A stretch of DNA of 64,000 nucleotides from Dryocosmus kuriphilus (GCA_038277395.1 CM076190.1:189784001-189848000), one strand, 5' to 3'; shown: positions 1 to 11,046, counted from the stretch's first letter. A program made the numbers and translations. The notes: generated from the letters alone by a model not told the origin.

Positions 1-461
1 ACACTATTTTCTTCGCGTCTGTGGTATTGATTGAGTATACAATTAGAGAATAATACGAATTCCCTATAATATCTATAAGATCGTTCAATAAACATGGTGA
101 ATATACATTGAATTAGAGCAGTACATTTGGAACAATGTAGTTTCATATTTTTCAGCGTGTGAGAGTATTCATCTAAGTTCTTAACTACTTCACCCAAATG
201 ATATACAGCATTAATGCTGCCGTGTTCAGCAATGTAAGCTGCAATCTTTAATTTGGCTTTTCTTCTTTTGACGTTGATTGATTCTATAGTGAACTTCGTC
301 ATTTTAGGGGTCTTTTTGATATCATTAGACATCGCAACATGTTTCTCGTGTTTCTTTGTCTGAGCGTGCGCGTTAACAGACTTGCGATGTGCTATTAAAT
401 CGCATGTACTATCTTGGCAAAATGCTTTACAAATATTACCTTCGCAACGGCTTAGGCCAAC
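1..461 (-). CDS. Partial exon, hAT/BED-type zinc-finger-like protein
   Basis: The minus strand is open with no stop from about 461 to the window edge, roughly 153 codons, so the gene continues past position 1. The frame starting at the exon edge begins V-G-L-S-R-C. It contains a finger-like segment (CKAFCQDSTCDL, then AHRKSVNAHAQTKKHEKH) resembling the BED/TTF fingers of hAT-derived proteins. After that comes a segment around KLKIAAYIAEHGSINAV and KNMKLHCSKCTALI, which matches the usual 'K-x-A-x-Y-I-A-E-H' region of hAT-related proteins in insect genomes. A pyrimidine-rich tract ending in CAG sits just upstream on the minus strand, which supports an internal exon. No start codon is expected. 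It may be a host gene, a domesticated transposase or an old hAT copy; the long open frame argues against advanced decay. Function is inferred from the motif pattern only. Confidence 0.5.
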
Positions 462-485
462 CTGGAAGAAAGAATAAATTCAAAA
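462..485 (-). promoter_or_regulatory. Putative 3' splice site (acceptor) of the left-edge exon
   Basis: Read on the minus strand this is an AT-rich stretch followed by TTCTTTCTTCCAG, a good polypyrimidine tract plus AG at 463-462. It directly abuts the open exon. The mariner end lies only about 24 bp upstream, so any branch point must lie in this short stretch or inside the transposon. Confidence 0.45.
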
Positions 486-487
486 TA

Positions 488-1333
488 CGAGGTGTGATCA
501 AAAAGTAAGGTGACTTTTTGAATTTCGCGGGATGCGTACAGGCGATATTCGTTTTCTTTTTTTCTTATGTTGGTACACTCGTCCTAATCACATGTGCAGA
601 GTTTCAGCTATATAGAATTTTTTGTTTGTTTTTGAGAGGCATAAAGGTTAGAAGCGTTTTGCGTGCTCGGCGATTTTATGCTGTCGAAAAAAATGGATGA
701 AAGAATTTGCATCCAATTTTGTGTAAAAAATGGAATTAAGTATTCCAAAACACTTGGAATGTTGACAGTGGCATACGGCGAGTGTACTCTGAGTAAAAAA
801 AATGTTTATAAGTGGTACAAGCTCTTTCGGGAAGGCCGAGAAGATGTTAATGACGAAGCTCGCCCTGGACGTCCCAGCACGTCAACAACTGATGAAAACG
901 TTGAAGTAGTGAAGAAAATAGTGTTGTCGAATCATCGAATTACCATTAGAGACGTTGCTGATGATGTCGGCATTTCGTCTGTCTCATGCCAAGCAATTTT
1001 AGTGGATATTTTGGGCATGAGACGTGTGTCAGCGAAGTTTCTTCCGAAAACACGATAATGCGCCAGCTCACACGTCATTGCTTGTTCGTAATTTTTTGGG
1101 CGAGGATTTTTTTTTTTGCGAGGATTGAGGAGATAAAGACCGCATCGCTGGAAGAGCTGAAGGCTATACCAAAAAGTGCTTATCAGAAATGCTTTGAGGA
1201 TTGGAAAAAGCGCTGGCACAAATGTATTATATCCGAGGGGGATTACATTGAAGAGGACAACATCAATATTGATGAATAAATACATATTTTTTGATGAAAA
1301 TAAAAACTCACCCTACTTTTTAATCACACCTCG
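488..1333 (+). mobile_element. Internally deleted mariner element with TA target duplication
   Basis: The left end CGAGGTGTGATCAAAAAGTA is matched by the inverted right end (TACTTTTTAATCACACCTCG, one mismatch). Both ends are flanked by TA (486-487 and 1334-1335), the mariner signature. At 846 bp it is well short of a full mariner of about 1.3 kb. The missing DNA is the catalytic middle of the transposase, so the copy is non-autonomous. It sits beside the splice acceptor of the exon at 1-461. Confidence 0.92.
678..1279 (+). pseudogene. Mariner transposase remnant with two internal deletions
   Basis: From the ATG at 678 the frame gives a typical mariner N-terminus: helix-turn-helix with YKWYKLFREG, then the linker ARPGRPSTSTTDENV and a second HTH ending GMRRVSAKFLPK. 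The frame then shifts at about 1051 and jumps to HDNAPAHTSLLV, the region around the second catalytic Asp. The stretch carrying the first catalytic Asp is therefore absent. A second jump after LGEDF, at a run of T residues near 1110-1120, goes straight to the C-terminal EELKAIPKSAYQKCFEDWKK, so the third Asp (PYSPDLAPCDF region) is absent too. The stop is at about 1277-1279. It cannot make an active DD34D enzyme but keeps the DNA-binding half. Confidence 0.88.
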
Positions 1334-1335
1334 TA

Positions 1336-2542
1336 CACATATTACAAAACTGTGAAGTAGACTGTCTGAATATTTTTACAAATAAAATGATCCTATGTCA
1401 ACATTTTGATGTAAAATTATGATGTTCCTAAATTAATTCTGTAATATTTATTTCTTTTTCAGCTTTTAAAGCAAATACCTACATACATTAGGCAAATATC
1501 AGAAATTCTTGTTAAAATTATTTTAATTTGTTTCAAGGTAGACCAGATTGTCTACACATTTATTCTTTATAAAGGTCAGAAGCCTTATGATTGAGCTCAT
1601 TCGCATTTTATTCGAATGCGAATTATGGTTATATCGTTGTGTAATGACCAGAGAGAAAGAAAAACATATGCACAGCGTACATTTTTATGTCAAAAAATTT
1701 GAAAGATCTTGAAGGTACGGCCCTAGATTCAAGATAATGTTAAGTGCAGTGGTATGAGTGCTATTAATCTTTTAATGCATACATTTTTATGTATTTTTAA
1801 GTTAGAATTAGATATTTAGTGTCGCACATGTGCGAAATAAGTCAAGAATTATAACATTTAAACGTTTCTTCCGATTCGCATGCCTTTACGTACGTATCTC
1901 TGGACAGTAGGTTTTGGTTGAATTTTCAATTTTTGGGGCAATTCCAATTCCAATTATGTAATGAAATCTTCAAACCTTTCAAATTCTAATTTTGAACACA
2001 TTCACACATTTTCATGAAGTTTGAACACGAGCAGCCTTTCATATATTTCCCATGTATTCAACCACTTATGGCCCTTTAGGAGTTCTGTCATTGGATACAA
2101 ATTTCTACTGAGAAAACGCCGAACGTAGAACCAGTATAAGTAGATCGAAATTCGGAAAAACGCTGTCAGACGAAGGCACACTTAATTCACACAGGAAATT
2201 CATGAAAGAAACCTCTCGGACAGTAGAATCTCACAAAAAGCCTCCTAATCTAGCAATATTGTTTTCCTGAAAGAAAACTTTTCTTAAAGGCGATATTTGC
2301 GTCTGACCGCGTTTTACCAACTTTACTGGTCATGAGCGGACGTTAATCGCCACCACCATATCGCGGTCAGACCAATCCTATCCGACTCTCCAGTTTTTTT
2401 AGAGATCAAATCTTTCGTAGCATAAGTTCTCCACCGTGAACTAATTTGACCGAAGGCGGCACATCTGTTCAGGCCTACTAAATACATTGCGGCTTATACG
2501 GGAAGTTATTAAATAATTAAAAATCCCATCATTCTAATTATT
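1336..2542. other. AT-rich non-coding DNA, no gene seen
   Basis: No credible open frame or RNA gene. The only structure noticed is an 11-bp inverted pair, GTCTGACCGCG near 2300 and CGCGGTCAGAC near 2362, which could be the remnant of a small hairpin element. Confidence 0.5.
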
Positions 2543-3941
2543 AAAAATCTGCCGGCTTCGCGGGCACATTCTCATCGCGCGGTTCGCGCAAAGTATGAGT
2601 GTGCCTAGAGCGCGCGTCTGTTGGCACTCGCGCTTCGCGCTCGATACGTTATTTACGGCACTCGCGCTTCGCGCTTGATAGACTATTCACTTCGCGCTAG
2701 GCGCTCGGTGTTTATGGATCCTATAAACCTTTACATTAAAAATTCCAAAAGGAACTATTTTACTTAAGGCTCTATCGCCCTTAAGAAATACATTCTCATC
2801 ATGACACTCGCGCTTCGCGCTCGATAATTACATTTTTTTTTAACACATTGTAGATTGGTAAAGTTTTTTTGTGATTTTCCAAATTTTCACAATACAGGAT
2901 TTCGATTCTTAAAAGTAAAACGATGAGTCTTATAAATAAATTTTGTAGCCCTTTCCAAGGTGAACAATTCTGCTTGTTAATATTTTCTCATGCACAGTTT
3001 TCCTGAAAAGTGGTTTTCTTTATATTTCATAACATATTTCACGAATAACTCAAAAACTACGCGTCTGGTCAAAAAAATGATAGAAAGCAAATTTGTAGAT
3101 CTTTTTAAGGCGAACAACTTTGTTTATTATCATTTTTCCGTAGCTTGCATAGTTTGGCAGGAAATTTGAAAATTTTTATTTTTAATAACGTTTTATCGAT
3201 TAAAACAAAAACCGTGCATTTTAACAAAAATGGTTAAAACAAAATTTATAGATATTTTTTAATTGAACATCTTTGTTTTTCACCATTTTTTCGTATCTTG
3301 AATATTTTGGCAGAAAACCAGACTTTTTTAATTTTAATAGAGCTTTCGGGATTAAAACAAAAACCGTTCATTTCATCAAAAAACGCTTAAGACAAAATTT
3401 GTAGATTTTTTTGAGATGAATAATTTTACGTTCTTGCATTTTTTTTGTATCTCTCACAGTTTAGCCGAAAAATGGATTTTTTGATTTTGTGAAAAACGTT
3501 TTTGATGGATAAAACCATAACCGTTGCTCAAAACCGCTGGTTAACGAACTCGTCCTTTCTTTTTACCCCTTAAAGAAGTGCACCAAAGCGCACTCAAATC
3601 CGATTAGTCCTTCGAAAGTTATCGCGACCACAGGCGACGACGACAACGACGACAACAACGACAAAAACGACAACGACAACGACGAAGACAGCAGACAGAC
3701 AGACACGGTCGTAAAAACCGTTTTTTCTGACTCAGGGGGTCTCAAAACGTGGAGATTTCATGAAATCCGCGAAAGTCAAATTTTACATAAATCTAATACC
3801 TTCTCTGATGAGAATGTAAAAATTGCATTTTTCAGCCAAACTGTGTAAAAAATGAAGAAATTTACGTTCTAGATATAATTTCATTGATTGGTGAGCGCGA
3901 CAAACGTGATGTGAATGCGCCTGAGTAGCGGGCAGATTTTT
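2543..3941 (-). mobile_element. Family-H non-autonomous element, copy 1 (long form)
   Basis: Strand is assigned so that the GC-rich hairpin end is downstream. The left edge reads AAAAATCTGCCGGC followed by a short GC hairpin and CACATTCTCATC. Next come CpG-rich blocks (ACTCGCGCTTCGCGCTCGAT repeated), then degenerate roughly 190-bp repeats (units containing GATTAAAACAAAAACCGT). A GAC/AAC triplet microsatellite at about 3625-3695 follows, then the conserved tail CTGATGAGAATGTAAAAA. This long form runs on about 130 bp to an inverted copy of the head, GCGGGCAGATTTTT, at 3928-3941, so its two ends form imperfect terminal inverted repeats. No transposase is encoded. Confidence 0.75.
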
Positions 3942-4887
3942 CAATAACTATCCAATCCGATTAGTCGCTGAAAAGTGGTTTTCTTTATATTTCATAACAT
4001 ATTTCACGAATAACTCAAAAACTGCGCACCTGATGAAAAAAATGATAGAGAACAAAATTGTATATCTTTTTGAGACGAACAATTTTGTTTATTATTATTT
4101 TTCCGTGTCTTGCATAGCTTGGCGGGAAATTTGAAAACCTTGATTTTTAATAACGTTCTATCGATTAAAACAAAAACCGTGCATTTCATGAAAAAATTGT
4201 TGAAACAAAATTGGTAGATATTTTTGAGTTCAACAACTTTGTTCTTCACTATTTTTTTGTATCTTGAATTTTGGCAGGAAACCATAGTTTTTAAATTTTA
4301 ATAAGGTTTTCTTGATTAAAACAAAAACCGTTCATTTTATCAAAAAACTGTTTGGACAAAATTTGTAGTTTTTTTGAGATGAATAATTTTACTTTCTTTC
4401 ATTTTTTTTGTATCTCTCATATTTTAGCCGAAAAATGGATTTTTTGATTTTGTGAAAACCGTTTTTGATGGATAAAACCATAACCGTTGGTCAAAAACCG
4501 CTGGTTAACGAACTCGTCCTTTCTTTTTACCCCTTAAAGAAGTGTACCGAAGCGCACTCCAATCCGATTAGTCCTTCGAAAGTTATCGCGACCACAGACG
4601 ACGACGACGACGACGACGACGACAACGACGACGACAACAGACAGACAGACACGGTCGTAAAAACCGTTTTTTCTGACTCAGGGGGTCTCAAAACGTGGAG
4701 ATTTCATGAAATCCGCGAAAGTCAAATTTTACATAAATCTAATACCTTCTCTGATGAGAATGTAAAAATTGCATTTTTCAGCCAAACTGTGTAAAAAATG
4801 AAGAAATTTACGTTCTAAATATAATTTCATTGATTGGTGAGCGCGACAAACGTGATGTGAATGCGCGTGAGTAGCGGGCAGATTTTT
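3942..4887 (-). mobile_element. Family-H copy 2, tandem unit without hairpin head
   Basis: A near-identical repetition of the body and long right end of copy 1. The phrase CTGAAAAGTGGTTTTC recurs at 3968 and 4914, giving a 946-bp period, and the right end GTAGCGGGCAGATTTTT recurs at about 4872-4887. The GC-rich head is missing, so the unit arose by tandem duplication and not by a separate insertion. It contains an Asp/Asn-coding triplet run that merely reflects the microsatellite. Confidence 0.75.
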
Positions 4888-5544
4888 CAATAACTATCCA
4901 ATCCGATTAGTCGCTGAAAAGTGGTTTTCTTTATATTTCATAACATATTTCACGAATAACTCAACAACTGCGCGCCTGATGAAAAAAATGATAGAAAACA
5001 AAATTGTATATCTTTTTGAGACGAACAATTTTGTTTATTATTATTTTTTTCCGCGTCTTGCATAGTTTGGCGGGAAATTTGAAAACCTTGATTTTTAATA
5101 ACGTTTTATCGATTAAAACAAAAACCGTGCATTTTATGAAAAAATTGTTAAAACAAAATTGGTAGATATTTTTGAGTTCAACAACTTTGTTCTTCACTAT
5201 TTTTTTTATCTTGAATTTTGGCAGGAAACCAGCGTTTTTTAATTTTAATAAGGTTTTCTTGATTAAAACAAAAACCGTTCATTTTATCAAAAAACGGTTT
5301 GGACAAAATTTGTAGTTTTTCTGAGGTGAATAATTTTACTTTCTTTCATTTTTTTTGTATCTCTCATATTTTAGCCGAAAAATGGATTTTTTGATTTTTG
5401 TGAAAACCGTTTTTGATGGATAAAACCATAACCGTTGGTCAAAAACCGCTGGTTAACGAACTTGTCCTTTCTTTTTACCCCTTAAAGAAGTGTACCGAAG
5501 CGCACTCCAATCCGATTAGTCCTTCGAAAGTTATCGCGACCACA

Positions 5545-5575
<31 letters not shown>

Positions 5576-5725
5576 GCAACGACAGCGACGACAACAGACA
5601 AACAGACACGGTCGTAAAAACCGCTTTTTCTGACTCAGGGGGTCTCAAAACGTGGAGATTTCATAAAATCCGCGAAAGTCAAATTTTACATAAATCTAAT
5701 ACCTTCTCTGATGAGAATGTAAAAA
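4888..5725 (-). mobile_element. Family-H copy 3, third tandem unit (short right end)
   Basis: This is the third unit of the 946-bp tandem series, beginning with CAATAACTATCCAATCCGAT. It ends at the conserved GATGAGAATGTAAAAA and lacks the extra inverted end seen in copies 1 and 2. The triplet microsatellite (about 5547-5594) differs in GAC/AAC order from its neighbours. Confidence 0.7.
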
Positions 5726-5773
5726 TGAAAAAAATTCCAAAACTATTTTAACATACAAAAGCGACATTTAAAA

Positions 5774-6817
5774 AAAAAAATCTGCCCGCCTCGCGGGCAC
5801 ATTCTCATCGCGCGCTTTGCGCGAAGTATGAGCGCGCCTAGGGCGCGCGTCTGTTGGCACTCGCGCTTCGCGCTCGATACATTATTCACCTCGCGCTACG
5901 CGCTCGGTGTTTATGGATCGTATAAACCTTTAAATTAAAAATTCCAAAAGGAACTATTTTACTTAAGGCTCTATCGCCCTTAAGGAATACATTCTCATCA
6001 TGACACTCGCGCTTCGCGCTCGATTATTACATTGTTTTAAAAGACATTGTAGATTGGTAAAGTTTTTTTTGTGATTTTCCAAATTTTCACAATACAGGTT
6101 TTCGATTCTTAAAAGTAAAACGATGAGTCTTATAAATAAATTTTGTAGCTCTTTCCAAGGTGAACAATTCTGCTTGTTAATATTTTCTCATACCTTGCAT
6201 AGTTTTGCTGAAAAGTGGTTTTCTTTATATTTCATAACATATTTCACGAATAACTCAAAAAATGTGCGTCCGCTCAAAAAAATGGTAGAGAGCAAATTTG
6301 TAGACCTTTTTGAGGTGAATATCTTTGTTCATTACCATTTTTTCGTATCTCGCATAGTTTGGAGGGAAATTTGAAAATCTTGATTTTTAATAACCTTTTA
6401 TCGATTAAAACAAAAACCGTGCATTTTATCAAAAAATGGTTAAAACAAAATTTGTAGATATTTTTAAATTGAACAACTTTGTTCTTTACCATTTTTTTGT
6501 ATCTTGAATATTTTGGCGGTAAGCCAGAGTTTTTAAATTTTAATAGCGTTTTTTTTGATTAAAACAAAAACCGTTCATTCCATCAAAAAACGGTTAAGAC
6601 AAAATTTTTAGATTTTTTTGAGATGAACAATTTTACTTTCTTACATTTTTTTTTATCTCTCACAGTTAACCGTTAATAACCGTTAGTCAAAAACCGCTGG
6701 TTAACGAACTCGTCCTTTCTTTTTGGACCTTAAAGTAGTGTGCCAAAGCGCAATCCAATCCGATTAGTCCTTCGAAAGTTATCGTGGGAACAGACGACGA
6801 CAACGACAACGACAACG

Positions 6818-6849
<32 letters not shown>

Positions 6850-6986
6850 AACGCCAACAGACAGACAGACACGGTCGTAAAAACCATTTTTTCGGATTCA
6901 GGAGGTCTTAAAACGTGGAGATTTCATGAAATCCGCGAAAGTCAAATTTTGCATAAATCTAATACCTTCTCTGATGAGAATGTAAA
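5774..6986 (-). mobile_element. Family-H copy 4
   Basis: A separate head-containing copy: A-rich edge, CTGCCCGCCTCGCGGGCA hairpin, CACATTCTCATC, CpG blocks, AT-rich body repeats, GAC/AAC microsatellite at about 6795-6855, and the tail ending TCTGATGAGAATGTAAA at 6986. It has the short right end. Confidence 0.75.
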
Positions 6987-7453
6987 GAAATTTTATGTAA
7001 ATGGAAAAGAAGAAACAATATATGGTTGAAGAAAAGAATTTTAAGACAGTGTTCAGTGTTCTGTATATAATCATACAGAGTTTGAATATAATAGAAAAAT
7101 TTATCTCACAAATGTTATGAAATATTAAAATATAAATAAATTATTCAATATAAAAATTAGAAGCATTTGGCTTTACAAAATATTTTGATAATTAAAAGAA
7201 AACTTTGGTAGATATTTTGAACAATCAGGAAATATGGGCGGTACTAACTACAGGGAATCAAATATTGTCTTTATTTTAAACATTATCCTACAAGAAATAA
7301 TACGTAATATAATTATATATTTTAAAAATCTCAGGTCAAATCGAAAGGTATACATATTTTCAAAAGGAATTTATTATTGCAGATATAGCTTTATCCAAAT
7401 GGAAATATTCATTTCTCAATCTATCTATACATATATATATAGTATATTAATTC
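6987..7453. other. AT-rich spacer, nothing recognised
   Basis: Very AT-rich sequence with short TA runs around 7420-7445. No gene or repeat family was recognised. Confidence 0.45.
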
Positions 7454-9903
7454 CTCGAAAGGTCACATCAAGCAGCTGTTAGTCATGCTGTAAGCTCATT
7501 TTTGTAGCGGAAAGTTTCGACTTCATTATAGTCTAAGAGACAGCGACACACAACTCTGCGTCATCCGGCATATTGATGAGAAAACTGGGAATGACAGTTT
7601 GCACCTAGGGTAATAAGAAACCACCATGCTGACCGGGCGAATCCTGAACCCACGTACCTTAATTAATTATTGAACAATTAATTTTGCCCCAAAATTAGCA
7701 TGCTCGCGGAATTAAAGGAAAAGTACATCACGTGATCGCCGATACCGAGCACACATAGGAAATACATGTGTGCCAGCCATTAATCGGTGCCCAATCCCTG
7801 TTGACCGGGCGCAAAGAGGGTTCGTTTCGCCATTGATCTTGCGTCATGACGCATATGAATTTTTTTTTGATTGTAGGCCAGAGGTATATGTTGGCCGGAT
7901 TACATCGCCAGCCGTTGGCCCCCATATTATGGTAGTTTGAGCTCCATTTAAAAATGCTTTATTGCACTTTTGCGACATTTTGCAATAATTTACTTACAAG
8001 AATCTGAAATATTTTCCATTTTTGTGTAAACTTTAGCTTTTTTACATTTTTTCCGCTTTTTTACTATCGAATTCGAGTGTCTCCTTAACCCTTTGCGGCA
8101 CACATTCTTCTATCAAACAAATTTTACGGTTATATGCACCTTAGGAAGTTTTCGTGGTTGCCGATGACGAATCAGGAGCCCGATTTGCCAAATAAAAATG
8201 GGAGATCCAATATGGCGGGCGACTTTTCAAAAAATTAATGGATTTTCACGAAACTTGGCATCTGGGGGGTTTTGGAGTCGCTGATTACGAATCTGGAGCC
8301 AGACTTTAGCTGCAGATACGTCGATTCTCAAAAAATACTTTTAGCTAATCACAGCTTACTCTTAGCACTACCCAGAACTAATGACCTGGACGTGGTAAAA
8401 CTACTAGTTCCTTCTTCATTTTTTTTTTTGATTTTTTGTATTTTTCTTTGTTTGAGTATTTTTTTTTATCTAATTTTTTTTGTTAGTTCTGATTCATGCT
8501 AAGAGTAGGCTGGGATTAGCTGAAGGACTTTTTTGAGAATCGAGACCCCAAAAACCCCCAGATGCCAAGTTTTATGAAAATCCATTAATTTTTTGAAGAC
8601 TCCTCCTCCATATTGGATCCGCCATTTTGAATTTTGCAAATCTGGTTCCGGATTCGTGATCGGCGTCTCCGAAAACCCCCTAAGGTGTATATAACCATAA
8701 AATTTGTTTGATTGAGAATATGTGCCGCAAAGGGTTAAGGATACAATCGAATTCGATAGTAAAAAAGCGAAAAGAATGGAAAAAAGCTCAAATTTACTCA
8801 AAAATGGAAAATATTTCATATTCTTGTAAGTAAATTATTTCAAAATGTCGCTAAAGTGCAGTAAAGCATTTTTAAATGGAGCTCACAGGACTATAATACA
8901 ACGGCCAACGGCGCGCGATATAACCCGGTCAACATATACCGTGTTCAAGAATTTCCGAGGCACACACATTTTTTAGTGTTCTAGGGACTCTGGCCTATAT
9001 TTTGAAGAAAAAAATCATATGCGTCATGACGCAAGGTGAATGGCGAAACGAACCGCCTTTGCGCCCTGGTAACAGGGGTTGGGCACCGATTAAGGGCAGG
9101 CACACATATATTTCCTATGAGTGCTGAGTGCTCGGTGCCGCCGATCACGTTATGTACTTTTCTTTTAATTCCGCGATCATGCTAAATTTGGGGCAAAATT
9201 AATTTTTCAATAATTAATTAAGGTACTTGGGTTCAGTATTCGCCCGGTCACCATGTCGGTTTCTTATTACCCTAGGTGCAAACTGCCATTACCAATTTTT
9301 TCATCAATATGCGCGATGACGCAAAGTCGAGTGTCGCCGGATTTTATACTATTATTATCAAGAATTAATTTCTCAATCTATTCTTATTTTTCATTTTTTC
9401 CTTGAGTGATGTGAATAAAACACAATCAAACTTTTAAAACGACAAAAATTTTTCTCAAAAATAAAATTATTTAACAAATACGCAGTTAAAGATTCTTTAA
9501 CGCTAAAATCTTACGTTTTGAGAGAAAAATATATATTATTATTATTATTTTGTTATTTTATTATATACTAGATATATTTTCACAGAATAATATATATATG
9601 TTTCACTCAAAATATATTTATTATATAATAAAATAATAATAAAGACATATATTTTTCTCTAGAAAAGTAAGTCTTTAGCGTTTACCAATGTTTTACTGCG
9701 TATTTGTTTGTTAAATAATTTTGTTTTAAAAAAACAGTGTTCGTCATTTTAAAGCCTTGATTGTGTTTTGTTTACGTCACACAAGGAAAAAATTAAAAGT
9801 TAGAAGAGATTGGGAAATTAATTCCTGCTAATATAGTCTAATTTCTGCGCACCAAAAATGAGCTTACAGCAGGAATAAAAGCTGCTTGATGTGACTTTTC
9901 GAG
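7454..9903. mobile_element. Giant palindromic (foldback) element of about 2.45 kb
   Basis: The left end CTCGAAAGGTCACATCAAGC (from 7455) matches the reverse complement of the right end, GCTTGATGTGACTTTTCGAG (to 9903). Complementarity continues inward over almost the whole left arm, for example CTTTGCGGCACA near 8091 against TGTGCCGCAAAGG near 8721, and GCGTCATGACGCATATG near 7842 against CATATGCGTCATGACGCA near 9017. The centre lies in a T-rich stretch near 8430. The right arm is longer because another palindrome (9361-9834) is inserted in it. No coding sequence. No target duplication could be fixed with confidence. Confidence 0.82.
9361..9834. mobile_element. Nested palindromic MITE in the right arm
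   Basis: The left half (GAATTAATTTCTCAATCT, then TTTTTTCCTTGAGTGATGTG) is inverted in the right half (AGATTGGGAAATTAATT, preceded by CGTCACACAAGGAAAAAA). The centre is an AT-only run near 9590. The sequence is absent from the corresponding place in the left arm of the host palindrome (around 7530), so it inserted after that element formed. Confidence 0.75.
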
Positions 9904-10824
9904 ATGTTAATTAGCTTCGTAAAACTACACTGTTAAAACTGTTCGGAATTTTCCTTTATAAAAATATAGTTAATTTCAAAAAATGTATTTTGAATTTATT
10001 CTAATACAAATGTAACTAGAAAATCGTACATGTCACTTAGCTTTCAGAAAAAGTTCGGAATTTTCAGAGTATGAAGTTTCAAAAACGCTTGCAAAATTTG
10101 GTGCATCTTTGAAAATTCATACATATGATTGTCGAAATTCTAAAAGTGTCTGAAATTTCAAACGCATGATTTTGATAATTCAAAAAGTGTTACAAATTTC
10201 TAAGTTGTCTCTTCAATTTAAAAAGTAATTGCATATTTAGGTAATAGTTTTTAAATTTACATTCGAGTGTAATTCAAATTTTATTATAAGAATTAAAACT
10301 TGAAGAATTTTGTAAATTTAATACTTTTATTGAAACCCCAAATAATCAAAATACTTTTAAGAATTACAAAATTCCAATAGGTTTAAGGTATAAATCCCAA
10401 TAGTGTGCCATCTCATGCAAAATAAGCATTTAAATGAATAATAATTATTATGCAATTATTTATTCAATGAAACTTTTTAAACAGGGTGCACCACTTTATG
10501 CAGGTTTTTATATATTTTCGTGTCTTCAATCTTGATAACAGAAGGAAATATATTAAGCTGTAAATTTGATTAAATAATTAAGTTAATAATACTATAATGT
10601 TAGTTATTTAATAATAAAATTTTGGGTGTGATTTTTGGGATAAAGATTTAAATTTGTGTACATTTTGGAACGTTTATATACATATATAGTGTTACTGATT
10701 TTTGAATTATACATACGGATATTGAAATTTCAAGAATGTGGTCATGAGTTTGTTGCTGCAAACTTTGTGGTTAATTTTAACACCCACTATTGATAGAATC
10801 TAACAATATGACAAAAAAGTTATG
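9904..10824. other. AT-rich DNA with degenerate GAAATTTCAAA-type repeats
   Basis: No gene seen. Around 10060-10270 phrases such as GAAATTTCAAA and GAAAATTCATA recur irregularly, resembling an old short-period repeat. Confidence 0.45.
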
Positions 10825-10974
10825 TAAAACATAAACTATAATTGTGCAAATATTAATTTTATGACATGACATTTGTCAGACAATATGTATCAGAGATGAA
10901 CCTCTGATAATTTTTGCGATTTTTTATGGTTGAAAAATACGCGAGATAAATAAAACAAATTCTCGAAAAAAAAC

Positions 10975-11046
10975 GCCGTAGACTGGATTTGAACCGACAA
11001 CCTTCTCGTTTCCAGTGAGACGCGCTACCAGGTGAGCCACCACGGC
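10975..11046 (-). tRNA. tRNA-like gene, array unit 1, anticodon GGA
   Basis: 72 nt. The acceptor strand GCCGTGG pairs with CTACGGC through one G-U. A-box-like TGGCTCACCTGG and B-box GGTTCAAATCC are present. Anticodon loop CTGGAAA gives GGA (Ser). The anticodon stem has an A-C mismatch in this unit, and the T stem is imperfect (GTCGG against CCAGT). A run of eight T follows as a Pol III terminator. Class I shape without the long variable arm normal for tRNA-Ser, so charging is doubtful. Confidence 0.65.

Noticed and set aside
4465..5751. Repeated open frames of about 110 codons with Asp/Asn runs (also at 6784, 19618, 21425, 23721 and 55764)
   Set aside because: They fall inside family-H copies. 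The frame is kept because the microsatellite is built of GAC/AAC triplets, ends are not conserved, and neighbouring copies break the frame. No domain or signal is visible.
8272..8502. Open frames in the centre of the 2.45-kb palindrome (also 8499-8819)
   Set aside because: They come from inverted arm sequence and low-complexity T runs, with no conserved protein features.
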